Positions 54,630 through 63,623 of a stretch of DNA of 64,000 nucleotides are shown here, in pieces. Position 1 is the first letter of the stretch; the number at the start of each line of letters is the position of its first letter. Below the pieces are notes generated by a model. That model did no database searches. It was not told the DNA's origin and saw only the letters and a list, made by a program, of their open reading frames with translations. The stretch is from JAWWPY01 sp963822825 (GTDB lineage Bacteria > Actinomycetota > Actinomycetes > Streptosporangiales > Streptosporangiaceae): assembly GCA_963822825.1 (NCBI GenBank), contig CAWGIW010000010.1:1-64000 (forward strand), given 5' to 3'. Position numbers and translations under genes: made by a program.

Positions 54630-55085
54630 TCAGGACCCGGCGTCCAGAGCCAAAAGCGAAACCTGCGAATCTGGTCGCCAATCTAGCGATTTCTCGAAAT
54701 GGACCATCGCTCCGTGCCGGTGCAGATCCTCGATCTGCAGATTCTCAGTAAGCGCGCGGATAATCTGAAGCCCGCGGCCATGCTCTGCGTCTGAAGTACC
54801 TGTCATTTCCCGGAGGGCCGCCGCGTCGAAGCCGCGCCCGGTATCGATTACCTCGATACTGCACCGGTCGCCGCACACCTGGGCGCGGACTTCGTACTCG
54901 TCGCTATCATCCGCGTGCTGGATCACGTTCGCGCACGCCTCGCTGAGCGACAGCGTGATATCAGCCCGGGTATCAGAGGTCACGCCGAGGACTTTGAGAG
55001 AGGCGTCAAGGACCTGACGGGTGAGGTGCGCGGTGGCGGCGTCCCTGGGCAAACACAGCGTGAGCTCGATCTTCATCGCATTCAC
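54630..55085 (-). CDS. RsbW-like ATP-binding protein (anti-sigma factor type)
   Basis: A 151-residue single-domain GHKL ATPase: LPRDAATAHLTRQVLDASLK at the start, N box ITLSLSEACANVIQHADDSD (about 43-62), G1 SIEVIDTGRGFDAAAL and G2 AEHGRGLQIIRALTENLQ. All ATP-binding boxes look intact. Such proteins sequester or regulate sigma factors in partner-switching systems. No STAS antagonist gene is adjacent. MKIEL at 55076 is an alternative start. It follows the signal peptidase gene on the same strand. Confidence 0.85.
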   Translation of the reverse strand: MNAMKIELTLCLPRDAATAHLTRQVLDASLKVLGVTSDTRADITLSLSEACANVIQHADDSDEYEVRAQVCGDRCSIEVIDTGRGFDAAALREMTGTSDAEHGRGLQIIRALTENLQIEDLHRHGAMVHFEKSLDWRPDSQVSLLALDAGS

Positions 55086-55091
55086 TTCCCA

Positions 55092-55820
55092 TCACCCGGC
55101 GGTGAGAACTCCCTTCCCAGCACGGACCACTGGAAACGCCCCCGCCTGCTCGAACGTCGCCGGGATGGGCAGGATCCGCCACCGGCTCGGCGGCCATACG
55201 ATCATCACTACCCGCCCGATTACCGCGCTTTCCGGGATGGCTCCCCCACCTGGATCGGTTCGATGCAGGCGGGAATCGTCGGACACCAGTCGGTGATCTC
55301 CCATCACCCACAGGTGGCCGGCGGGCACGGTGACGCGGAACTGTATCGCCGATGGCTTGTTCGCGGGATACAGGTAGGACGACTCGTGCAGGGGGACGCC
55401 GTTGACCGTGACAAGACCATCGGCATCACAGCAGGCCACCCGGTCTCCAGGCAGCCCGATGACCCGCTTGACCAGGTCATTGTCGGGCAGGTCAACGCCG
55501 AACAGCCCGATGACCGCGTGCCAGAGCCGGACCAGCGGATCGGGCGAGGCGGCCGACGGAGGATCCCACGAGCCGGCGCCGCTGAAGACCACGATGTCGC
55601 CCCGGTGGACGCCGCGGAAATGATAGACGACTTTATTGACCAGGATTTTGTCGCCGATATCGAGCGTGTTCTCCATCGATGACGTCGGTATGAAGAACGC
55701 CTGGAGCACGTATGTCTTCGCGATCAGCGCCAGCACGAGCGCGAATACGATCAGGACTGGCAGTTCTCTCCAGAACGACCTGCGCTTGCCCGGCGCAGCC
55801 CGGCGGGCCCGGTTCGTCAT
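55092..55820 (-). CDS. lepB: Signal peptidase I
   Basis: A 242-residue membrane serine protease of family S26. A single N-terminal helix (ELPVLIVFALVLALIAKTYV) leads into the catalytic Ser in FFIPTSSMENTL; the Lys is in DLVKRVIGLPGD, and the family box GHLWVMGDHRLVSDDSRLH follows. MTNRARRAAPGKRRSFWREL is taken as the N-terminus (start at 55820); a longer frame to 55961 has no support. It removes signal peptides from exported proteins, several of which are encoded in this window. Confidence 0.93.
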   Translation of the reverse strand: MTNRARRAAPGKRRSFWRELPVLIVFALVLALIAKTYVLQAFFIPTSSMENTLDIGDKILVNKVVYHFRGVHRGDIVVFSGAGSWDPPSAASPDPLVRLWHAVIGLFGVDLPDNDLVKRVIGLPGDRVACCDADGLVTVNGVPLHESSYLYPANKPSAIQFRVTVPAGHLWVMGDHRLVSDDSRLHRTDPGGGAIPESAVIGRVVMIVWPPSRWRILPIPATFEQAGAFPVVRAGKGVLTAG

Positions 55821-55963
55821 CGGCTCCGAGCCTAACGCCGCGCCGTCAGCGGTCGCGGTACGTCGAGCGAGGATTCGGCGTGGATCCTGGGGCCACCCGG
55901 CCGACCGCGTGGATAATGTCAGGATCCGACGGTCCCGGTGAGTTCGCGGCAAGGAGATCAACG

Positions 55964-56368
55964 ATGGCAGCCGCCGATCCCTCGAACGAGACGGACATCG
56001 TGACCAAGCTCAGCCCCCGGTCGGTGGCCGACACCGTTATGCGTCTGACCGAGATGATTCACGCCAAGGGGATGGAGCTCTTCGCGGTGATAGATCAGGC
56101 CGCCGAGGCCCGCGGAGCCGGGCTCCAGTTGCGTGACACCACGCTGGTGATCTTCGGCAGCCCGGTCGCAGGGACCCCCGTCATGGCCGCTGCTCCGCTG
56201 GCCGCCTTGGACCTGCCGCTCAAAGTGCTGGTATGGGCCGACGGCGAGCAGGCCAGGGTCTCCTTCTACTCTCCTGCCGCTCTCGCCGCCCGGCACCATC
56301 TGAGCGCTGACCTGGCCCGCAATCTCGCGGGCATCGATCCGCTCACCGACGCGCTCGTGGCTCCTTAG
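55964..56368 (+). CDS. DUF302 domain protein
   Basis: A 134-residue soluble protein consisting of one DUF302 domain: SVADTVMRLTEMIHAKGMEL, FAVIDQAAEARGAGLQLRDT and TLVIFGSPVAGTPVMAAAPL, followed by LDLPLKVLVWADGEQARVSF. The ATG at 55964 has aaggag 7 nt upstream. The fold is known but its function is not; some members are linked to redox or metal stress. Divergent from lepB. Confidence 0.85.
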   Translation: MAAADPSNETDIVTKLSPRSVADTVMRLTEMIHAKGMELFAVIDQAAEARGAGLQLRDTTLVIFGSPVAGTPVMAAAPLAALDLPLKVLVWADGEQARVSFYSPAALAARHHLSADLARNLAGIDPLTDALVAP

Positions 56369-56398
56369 GGGACTGGCTCCTTAGGGGACACGCCCAGG

Positions 56399-57226
56399 TC
56401 AGACCCTGCGCCACCGGGCCTCGCACAGGCCATACACGCCGAAGGCGATCAGCCCCAGCGCGGCCAGTATCAGCAGGAACTTGCCCAAAGGCTGGTCACG
56501 CAGTGTGAGCAGGGCCTTGTCCAGGCCGCCTGCCTTGGACGGCTGGTACGTCACGGCCGCGTCAATGACCAGGACGCCGGCCAGCGCGAACACCACGCCC
56601 CGAGCGACCGTCCCGACCGTCCCGAGCCGCTCGACGGTGTGGCGGGTCCGCAGGCTCATCCGCGAGGTCTCCAGGTGTTTCATGAACTTGTGGCGGACAC
56701 CCTCGACGACGAGCGCCAGACCAGCGAACACGATGATCAGGCCGACGATGCCGACCAGCAGCCGGCCGCCCGTGTGGCGCATCACGGAGGCGGTCGCGTC
56801 CTGCTGCTGCCCGGTCTGACTGCCTTGGGTGCCCGCGATCACCTTGATCGTCAGATAGGCGAAGCTGGCGTACACCAGCGCCCGTCCCAGCGACTTCAGC
56901 CGGGGGCCAGCACCGTTGCCCTCGCCGGGGACGCCGAACGCGGCTTCGCTGAGCCGCCAGACCGCATAACCCGCGAACCCGATGGCGAGAAGCCACAGCG
57001 AGATCAGGCCGTAGGGCTTACCGACGAGCAGTTGCAGAGCGCCCTGCTGGTCGGCCTGGCCCGAGCTCTTGCCGAGGGCAACGAGGATCGCGACCCACCC
57101 AATGAGTATGTAGATGACACCACGAGCGGTCAGACCGGTCCGGGCCATCGCCCGCGCCGCTGGGCTGTGCGATGCGCGCCGGGCACTGCTGGACATCCGC
57201 GTGGACTGTGACGATATCGATGGCAT
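56399..57226 (-). CDS. DUF1206 membrane protein
   Basis: A 275-residue protein with six predicted helices in three pairs, each opening with the DUF1206 repeat pattern (ARTGLTARGVIYILIGWVAI; LGRALVYASFAYLTIKVIAG; VGTVARGVVFALAGVLVIDA), and the LRDQPLGKFLLILAALGLIA and YGLCEAR closing motif. Integral membrane protein of unknown function, common in actinobacteria. An internal ATG at 57196 is an alternative start. Confidence 0.88.
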   Translation of the reverse strand: MPSISSQSTRMSSSARRASHSPAARAMARTGLTARGVIYILIGWVAILVALGKSSGQADQQGALQLLVGKPYGLISLWLLAIGFAGYAVWRLSEAAFGVPGEGNGAGPRLKSLGRALVYASFAYLTIKVIAGTQGSQTGQQQDATASVMRHTGGRLLVGIVGLIIVFAGLALVVEGVRHKFMKHLETSRMSLRTRHTVERLGTVGTVARGVVFALAGVLVIDAAVTYQPSKAGGLDKALLTLRDQPLGKFLLILAALGLIAFGVYGLCEARWRRV

Positions 57227-57375
57227 CCCGGGCGCCTGCCTCTCATGGGGGTGCCCCCTGCATTACCCGCGCCTTGAAGAGCTATGCATTGTGACGCGAT
57301 AACTATGTCAATGGCTCCGGACGTCGGCCAGATAGATACGCACATCGGCGGGCCGGTTCACCGCGGAGCTGGCGC

Positions 57376-58104
57376 CTACTGGCCGAGGATGCTGCGCAGC
57401 GTGCCCGCGTTGCGGACGGCGTTGGCGTCACCGTCGTTGTTGAAGTACACGAAGACATCGCTGCCCGCCCACTCCCATTCCCGTATCCGGTGGGCCCACC
57501 ACGACAGGTCGTCGTCGCTGTAGCAGCCCGCATACAGGTAGTCGTGATCCGGGCCGTGCAGCCGGACGTAGGCGAAGGCCGCGGTCGTCCGCAGAATGCA
57601 GGGCAGGTGAGCGCCGCTCATGACGCAGTAGGCGGCGCCGTGCGACTCCAGGAGAGCGAAGACATCCTCGTGATGCCAGCTGGGATGGCGGAACTCCACG
57701 GCGACCCGCATCCACCGCGGAAGTGCGCGCAGGAAGTAGGCCAGCCGGGCGTCGTCGCGGGCGTGGGCGGGCGCGAGCTGGACCAGCAGGACGGCACGTT
57801 TGTCGCCAAGCTCGTGCCAGCAGGCCGCGATCCGCTCCACCCACGCCTCGGGTGCGTACAGCCGCTGGCCGTGCGTGAGGCCGCGCGGGGCCTTGACCGA
57901 CAGCCGGAAGCCGTCAGGCAGCCGGCGCTGCCAGGCCCGGAAGACCGCAGGCCGGGGCCAGCGGTAAAAGCTGCTGTTGAGCTCGACAGTCGGGAAGGCT
58001 CGGGTGTAGTGGGCGAGCCTGCTCCGGGCGGGCAGACCGGGCGGGTACAGGGCCGGCTCCCAGTGGTCATAGCTCCAGCCTGCCGTCCCGACGCTCGTGA
58101 CCAT
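57376..58104 (-). CDS. DUF72 family protein
   Basis: A 242-residue TIM-barrel-like DUF72 protein: VGTAGWSYDHWEPALYPPGL, FPTVELNSSFYRWPRPAVFR, FRLSVKAPRGLTHGQRL, LLVQLAPAHARDDARLAYFL, VAVEFRHPSWHHEDVFALLE, and the C-terminal VFVYFNNDGDANAVRNA. The start MVTSVGTAGW at 58104 follows the dehydrogenase stop by 11 bp, so the two are co-transcribed. Function of the family is unsettled; a nuclease or sugar-related role has been suggested. Confidence 0.9.
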   Translation of the reverse strand: MVTSVGTAGWSYDHWEPALYPPGLPARSRLAHYTRAFPTVELNSSFYRWPRPAVFRAWQRRLPDGFRLSVKAPRGLTHGQRLYAPEAWVERIAACWHELGDKRAVLLVQLAPAHARDDARLAYFLRALPRWMRVAVEFRHPSWHHEDVFALLESHGAAYCVMSGAHLPCILRTTAAFAYVRLHGPDHDYLYAGCYSDDDLSWWAHRIREWEWAGSDVFVYFNNDGDANAVRNAGTLRSILGQ

Positions 58105-58115
58105 GGAGATCTCAG

Positions 58116-59060
58116 TCAGCCGGCCGCTGGGTCGACGAGCCCGATCAGCGGCGCACCAGCGGCGAATCGGCTCACGTTGTCGTGAATGCGCTGGGCCAGC
58201 AGCCGGTCGACCATTTCCGGGGTGTCGGCCGTGTGCGGCGTGATGATGCAGTTCTCCAGCGCCCAGAGCGGGTGCCCGTCGGGCAGCGGCTCCGGATCGG
58301 TGACGTCGAGAGCGGCCCCGCCGATGGCACCGTCCCGCAGCGCGGCCACCAGCGCACCGGTATCGACGTGACGGCCACGGGCGACGTTGACCAGCCAGGA
58401 GTCCGGTCGCATCACGGCCAGCTCGGCAGATCCAATGATCCGCTCGGTGTCGGGCGTGAGGGCCAGGGCCAGGAAGACGACCTGGGCGCCGGCGAGTGCC
58501 CCGTGCAGACGGCCCGGTGGCAGCGTTCGGGCCGCCCCGGGGATCGGATCGGCGCTGCGCCGGACCACGGTGGCGGTGACCCGGAACGGGGCGAGCAACT
58601 CGAGCAGGCGGGCGGTGATGCCGCCGCCGCCCAGGATCGCGACCGGCTCGTCGTACAGGCTCTGCCCGGCAGGCTCTCCCCACGACCGGGCGCTGATGCG
58701 TCGGCGTAGCAAACGCAGCCCGGCCAGAGCGAGGGCCAGAGCGTGCTCGGCGACCGGCTCGGCAAAGGCCCCCTTCGCCGAGGTCCAGGTCCGCGCCGGA
58801 TCGAGTGCCCCGGCGGCGGCCACCCGTTCCACGCCCGCCATGGGCAGCTGAACCCAGCGGGCCGAGCTCGCGGTGGCGAGCGCGCTCCGGAGCCCGTCGA
58901 GGTCGCCGGAATCCAGCCAGACCAGCGCGTTAGCCGCCTCATCGACACTGGTCGGCTCGCCACCGCCGTCGCGGATAGCACGGCATGCGGATTCGCGGGG
59001 TAGAGGGCCGACGGCCACCCGGAGCAGTGTCACCTTCTGCACCCTAATGCCAGGCGTCAC
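58116..59060 (-). CDS. D-isomer specific 2-hydroxyacid dehydrogenase
   Basis: A 314-residue NAD-dependent dehydrogenase. The cofactor loop is VAILGGGGITARLLELL; catalytic residues are the Arg in LVNVARGRHVDTGALV, the acid in ALDVTDPEPLPDGHPLW, and the His in CIITPHTADTPEM. The substrate-binding N-terminal part is conventional (WVQLPMAGVERVAAAG, KGAFAEPVAEHALALALAGL). Reduces a 2-ketoacid or oxidises a D-2-hydroxyacid; the precise substrate is unknown. Confidence 0.88.
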   Translation of the reverse strand: MTPGIRVQKVTLLRVAVGPLPRESACRAIRDGGGEPTSVDEAANALVWLDSGDLDGLRSALATASSARWVQLPMAGVERVAAAGALDPARTWTSAKGAFAEPVAEHALALALAGLRLLRRRISARSWGEPAGQSLYDEPVAILGGGGITARLLELLAPFRVTATVVRRSADPIPGAARTLPPGRLHGALAGAQVVFLALALTPDTERIIGSAELAVMRPDSWLVNVARGRHVDTGALVAALRDGAIGGAALDVTDPEPLPDGHPLWALENCIITPHTADTPEMVDRLLAQRIHDNVSRFAAGAPLIGLVDPAAG

Positions 59061-59286
59061 GCCGGATGGCGGCCGGGCGTCCGGTCTGGGTTGCGGCCGG
59101 CCGGGTCAGATCCGATACTGAGAACTCCCTCGCGACAGCCATCCTTCCTGGTCCCGGCGCAGACCGGAGTTCGCGTCGGGGCCCGCGGGCGCACGGTGGG
59201 GGCATCGGGCGGGGCGCGAGCGATGGGGCACAGCGGCAGGTGCAGGCGGGGCAGGCGCAGGCGCGGCGCAACCGGGCGGGGCGCAC

Positions 59287-59344
59287 GCGGGCGGGGCGCA
59301 AAGCGGGCGGGGCGCAAAGCGGGCGGGGCGCAAAGCGGGCGGGG
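59287..59344. repeat. 16-bp tandem repeat, about 3.6 copies
   Basis: gcgggcggggcgcaaa repeated head to tail upstream of the kinase gene, with degenerate copies before it. It may affect expression of the kinase by slippage or structure. Confidence 0.85.
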
Positions 59345-59424
59345 AGGCGTGGTGAGCGGTGACGGGCCGGGCGATGCTGACTGGCTGACTGAGGGCATGG
59401 CCGGTTTCCGGGCCGGGCTCGCGG

Positions 59425-61323
59425 GTGGCTGGGTACCGGCTGGAGGAGCAGGTCGGTGCGGGTGGGATGGCGGTGGTGTTCCGGGCGCGGGATGAGCGGC
59501 TGGGGCGGCTGGTGGCGCTGAAGATCCTTACGCCGGCGCTGGCGGCGGATGAGGCGTTCCGGCAGCGGTTTATCCGGGAGTCGCGGGCGGCGGCGGCGGT
59601 GGATGATCCGCATATTGTGCCGGTGTTTGAGGCTGGTGAGGCTGATGGGGTGCTGTTTATTGCGATGCGGTTTGTGGGGGGCGGTGATGTGCGGGGGGTG
59701 ATGCGGCGTGAGGGGCCGCTGACCGCGGCGCGGGCGGTGGCGGTGATTTCGCCGGTGGCGTCGGCGCTGGATGCGGCGCATGGGGCGGGGCTGGTGCACC
59801 GGGATGTGAAGCCGGCGAACATGCTGGTGGATACGCGGGCGGGGCGGCCTGATCATGTGTATCTGTCGGATTTCGGGCTGAGCAAGGGGGCGTTGTCAAC
59901 GTCGGGGCTGACGGGGGCGGGGCAGTTCCTGGGGACGGTGGATTACATTTCGCCGGAGCAGATCGAGGGCAGGCCGGTGGATGGGCGGGCGGATCAGTAC
60001 GCGCTGGCGTGCGCGGCGTTCGAGTTGCTGGCCGGGGTGCCGCCGTTCCGCCGGGATGAGGCGATGGCGGTGATGTATGCGCAGCTGTCGGAGCCGCCGC
60101 CGCCGCTGGCGGCGCGGCGGCCGGATCTGCCGCCCGCGGTGGACCGGGTGTTCGCGCGGGCGCTGGCCAAGGCCCCCGCTGACCGCTACCCCAGCTGCCG
60201 CGACTTCGCCGACGCGCTGCGCGCCGCGTTCGGCTTGGCGCCCTACGATTTCGGTGTCGGCGTTGTCGCGGCGGCTGATCACCCCGCGACCCGGCTCGCC
60301 GCCCGGGTCCGGCCAGCCGCCGGAGACGTCGCGCCTGAGCGCAGCGTGGCAGCTGGCTTAGCGGACAGCCCGACCGGCGAGGCGGATGTGCCGACCGGCG
60401 AGGCGGACACCCCCAGCGCTCTGGCCACCGCGACCGATCCTGGCCGCTCCGGCCGGGATACCGGTGACAACAAGGCCAGGGCGCGGGGGCGGTACCGCCC
60501 CCGCGCCCTGGCCGGCCTCAGCGCAGTTCTGGTCGCCGTCGGCCTGGGCACCGCGGCCATCCTGACCAGTGCCGCCGGTCACGGGCCGGCCAGCTTCCCG
60601 ATCACAGTGCAGTCAACCTTCCCGCCGGTGACCGGCGACGTCTGGGTCGTGTACCAGGGAGGCAAGGTCGCGAGCGCCCGGGTCCGCGGTGAGATCACCG
60701 GCGTGACCAGTGGCGAGGTCGCCGAACTATACGCGCAGCAGTTCCCCTTCAAGCGCGCGCCCGCGCCGGTCAGCTCGGTCATTCTGCGTCCAGCCGGCGG
60801 CGCGGCCACCTACGCGTTCACGGTGACCCCGGTCCTGGCCACGCGCTACCGGGTCGAGCTCTTCTCGAGCAGCACGGCTACGGCTCCGCTGGGACAGTCG
60901 GCGACCAGGACCATCTATGTCACCCTGTCCGGGACATCCGGAGACGGCCAGACGTGCGCCCGGCCGGTCTGCCATGAGACGTTCCACGTGCGAGTTCCCG
61001 TCCCGGCCGCGGCCCTGAGCACCGAGATCGCGAAGCAGTGGCACGCCTATTTCGGCGTGACGCTGGCGTCGAAGAATCAGCCCCCGCCGCCGGCGGTGCT
61101 CCTGTTGGGCGCCGGCCACCCCCACGTCACCAGGTCACAACGCATCTCCGCGACCGAGCTCGGCGTGACCATCACCTTCACCTTCACCGTCGGCAACAAC
61201 GGATACGCCTGGAACTGGAACACCTGCCTGAGGGACACCGAGGCGGCGGACGGGATCGGGCTGCCCGGTCCGCACGGCTGCGGCCGCGGCCGCGCATCGG
61301 CCTCAGCCGTGTACCTCGGATAG
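59425..61323 (+). CDS. Ser/Thr protein kinase with unknown ectodomain
   Basis: A 632-residue PknB-type receptor kinase. The kinase domain (about 1-265) has glycine loop VGAGGMAVVF, catalytic Lys in VALKIL, HRDVKPANML, DFGLSKG and GTVDYISPEQIEG, so it should be active. A linker with two near-identical PTGEAD units is followed by a transmembrane helix (LAGLSAVLVAVGLGTAAI at about 355-375) and a 255-residue outer domain that lacks PASTA repeats (Cys in GDGQTCARPVCHETF and WNTCLRDTEA). What it senses is unknown. GTG start, family sequence directly behind it. Confidence 0.88.
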   Translation: MAGYRLEEQVGAGGMAVVFRARDERLGRLVALKILTPALAADEAFRQRFIRESRAAAAVDDPHIVPVFEAGEADGVLFIAMRFVGGGDVRGVMRREGPLTAARAVAVISPVASALDAAHGAGLVHRDVKPANMLVDTRAGRPDHVYLSDFGLSKGALSTSGLTGAGQFLGTVDYISPEQIEGRPVDGRADQYALACAAFELLAGVPPFRRDEAMAVMYAQLSEPPPPLAARRPDLPPAVDRVFARALAKAPADRYPSCRDFADALRAAFGLAPYDFGVGVVAAADHPATRLAARVRPAAGDVAPERSVAAGLADSPTGEADVPTGEADTPSALATATDPGRSGRDTGDNKARARGRYRPRALAGLSAVLVAVGLGTAAILTSAAGHGPASFPITVQSTFPPVTGDVWVVYQGGKVASARVRGEITGVTSGEVAELYAQQFPFKRAPAPVSSVILRPAGGAATYAFTVTPVLATRYRVELFSSSTATAPLGQSATRTIYVTLSGTSGDGQTCARPVCHETFHVRVPVPAAALSTEIAKQWHAYFGVTLASKNQPPPPAVLLLGAGHPHVTRSQRISATELGVTITFTFTVGNNGYAWNWNTCLRDTEAADGIGLPGPHGCGRGRASASAVYLG

Positions 61324-61605
61324 GCAACGGGTGCGCTGAGCGCCGGGGCACCGACACCGCAGGCGCGCGGTCTCGGCGGCTGACGCACCAGGTCGGCGCG
61401 GTCGGCGGGGGGCGCGCCCCGAGATTTCTGGCCGGAAGATGTTTCAACGCATCCGGTCGGGCAGGGAGATACCTGAAACCGTCCGACTGGCGCAGCTGCG
61501 TCAATTACGCCCGGGACGGTGGGCAGTTGCGACCGCGGCGTTGCGGCCGAGCGTCAAGCGTCTGGTCAGTGATCTGTGTCCTCCGTCTCTGAGGAGGAGC
61601 CAGTC

Positions 61606-63597
61606 ATGTCTGGAACGTCAGCTTCCCGCCGCGATCGAGTCGAGCAGCTTGAGGCTCGCGTCAACGAACTGCAGGAGGCCAACGAATTCTCTCCCCCCGC
61701 GCACTTCGTGGAGCACGCGCGGGTCACCGATCCCACCGTCTACGAGCAGGCTGCGGACGCCCCGGCCTGGTGGGCTGAGCAGGCGCGGCAGCGGCTGCAC
61801 TGGCAGACGCCGTTCACCGCGGTCCTGGATGACACCAACCCGCCCTTCTACTCGTGGTTCGCCGACGGCACGCTGAATGCCTCGTTCAACTGCCTCGACC
61901 GTCACGTCGAGGCGGGCCACGGAGACCGGGTCGCCTTCCACTGGCATGGGGAGGAGGGCGAGCAGCGCGAGCTGACCTACGCCGAGATCCTCGCCGACGT
62001 GCAGCGCCTCGCCAATGGCCTCAAGGCCCGCGGCGTCCGCAAAGGGGACGTGGTCGGCATCTACCTGCCGATGATTCCCGAGGTCGTCGTGGCGATGCTG
62101 GCCTGTGCGCGCATCGGCGCCCCGCACAACGTGGTGTTCGGCGGCTTCTCGCCGTCCGCCGTGGGGGACAGGCTCGAGGTATCCAATGCGAAAGCGCTGA
62201 TCACCACGGACGGCGCGCGGCGCAAGGGCAAGACCGCACCGATCAAGCAGGCCGTGGACGAGGTGATTTCTGGCCTGGACACCCTCGAAACGGTCATCGT
62301 GGTCAGGTCAACCGGCACCCCGTGCGACATGCAGGACGGCCGTGACCGCTGGTACCACGAGCTGATCGCGGAGGCGGAGCCAGAATGCCCGGCCGAGCCG
62401 ATGGAAGCGGAGCACCCGCTCTTCCTGCTGTACTCGTCCGGGTCCACGGCCAAGCCCAAGGGGATCGTGCACACCACGGGCGGGTACCTCACGGGAGTGG
62501 CCACGACCTCGGCCATGGTCTTCGACCTCGATCCCGAGCGTGATGTCTTCTGGTGCTCCGCCGATGTCGGCTGGATCACCGGCCACTCCTACATCGTGTA
62601 CGGCCCGATGGCGAACGGCTGTACCTCGGTGATGTTCGAGGGTGCGCCCGACTACCCGGACAAGGATGTGTGGTGGGAGATCATCGAACGCTACGGCGTG
62701 ACGATCTTCTACACGGCGCCCACGGCCATCCGGGCCTGCATGAAGTGGGGCGCGGAATACCCGGCCCGCCATGATCTGTCGTCACTCCGGCTGCTCGGCA
62801 GCGTTGGCGAGCCAATCAACCCGAAGGCGTGGCTGTGGTACTACGTGGTGATCGGCGGCGAGCGCTGCCCGGTCGTCAACACGTGGTGGCAGACCGAGAC
62901 CGGCGCCATCATGATCTCCCCGCTGCCTGGCATCACCACCGCCAAGCCCGGCTCGGCGACCCTCCCGCTGCCCGGCGTGTCCGCAACGCTGCTCGACCAG
63001 GACGGCCATGAGGTCACCGAAGGCAGCGGCGTGCTCGTCCTGACCCAGCCGTGGCCGAGCATGCTGCGCACGCTGTTCAACGACCCCGACCGGTACGTGG
63101 AGACCTATTTCTCCCGCTTCGGGCCGCGTACCTACTTCGTGGGGGACGGCGCCCGCCGGGACGACGATGGCTACTTCTGGATCACCGGCCGCATCGACGA
63201 CGTCATCAACGTCTCCGGTCACCGGCTGTCCACGGCCGAGATCGAGTCGGCCCTGGTCGGGCACGCGGCCGTCGCCGAGGCGGCGGTCATCGCGGTGACC
63301 GACGAGACGACCGGCGCCGCCGTCGTCGCCTACGTGACCCTGGTCGGCGGCGCGGACGCTGGACCCGAACTGGCGGGGGAACTGCGCGACCACGTCGGCA
63401 CCCGGATCGGGAAGTTCGCCCGGCCGCGCCGGGTCATCTGGGCGGACGACCTCCCCAAGACCAGATCCGGCAAGATCATGCGCCGGCTGCTGCGCGACAT
63501 AGCGGATGGCCGCGAACTGGGCGACGTGACGACCCTGCGCGACCCGTCCGTGACCGACGCCCTGCAGAAAGCGGCGGCCAACGACGATCAGCAGTAA
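61606..63597 (+). CDS. acs: Acetyl-CoA synthetase (AMP-forming)
   Basis: A 663-residue acyl-adenylating enzyme of the AcsA type. Motifs: ATP-binding LLYSSGSTAKPKGIVHTTGG, the acetate-pocket region VFWCSADVGWITGHSYIVYG with its conserved Trp, NTWWQTETGAIM, the hinge GRIDDVINVSGHRLSTAEIE and the regulatory/catalytic Lys in PKTRSGKIMRRLLRDIA. Makes acetyl-CoA from acetate. The ATG at 61606 is preceded by gaggaggag. The downstream acetoacetyl-CoA reductase-like gene on the same strand suggests a link to acyl-CoA or PHA metabolism. Confidence 0.95.
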   Translation: MSGTSASRRDRVEQLEARVNELQEANEFSPPAHFVEHARVTDPTVYEQAADAPAWWAEQARQRLHWQTPFTAVLDDTNPPFYSWFADGTLNASFNCLDRHVEAGHGDRVAFHWHGEEGEQRELTYAEILADVQRLANGLKARGVRKGDVVGIYLPMIPEVVVAMLACARIGAPHNVVFGGFSPSAVGDRLEVSNAKALITTDGARRKGKTAPIKQAVDEVISGLDTLETVIVVRSTGTPCDMQDGRDRWYHELIAEAEPECPAEPMEAEHPLFLLYSSGSTAKPKGIVHTTGGYLTGVATTSAMVFDLDPERDVFWCSADVGWITGHSYIVYGPMANGCTSVMFEGAPDYPDKDVWWEIIERYGVTIFYTAPTAIRACMKWGAEYPARHDLSSLRLLGSVGEPINPKAWLWYYVVIGGERCPVVNTWWQTETGAIMISPLPGITTAKPGSATLPLPGVSATLLDQDGHEVTEGSGVLVLTQPWPSMLRTLFNDPDRYVETYFSRFGPRTYFVGDGARRDDDGYFWITGRIDDVINVSGHRLSTAEIESALVGHAAVAEAAVIAVTDETTGAAVVAYVTLVGGADAGPELAGELRDHVGTRIGKFARPRRVIWADDLPKTRSGKIMRRLLRDIADGRELGDVTTLRDPSVTDALQKAAANDDQQ

Positions 63598-63623
63598 CCA
63601 CATCACCTGTTGGGAGCGAAACA

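Noticed and set aside
54084..54686. Plus-strand open frame of 200 codons
   Set aside because: Composition is Arg/Gly/Pro-rich and it runs through duplicated hairpins; only the short integrase-like stretch near 54230 is suggestive.
59091..59495. Plus-strand frame upstream of the kinase
   Set aside because: Made of Arg/Gly/Ala repeats from the GC-rich tandem repeat; no ribosome binding site and overlaps the kinase start in another frame.
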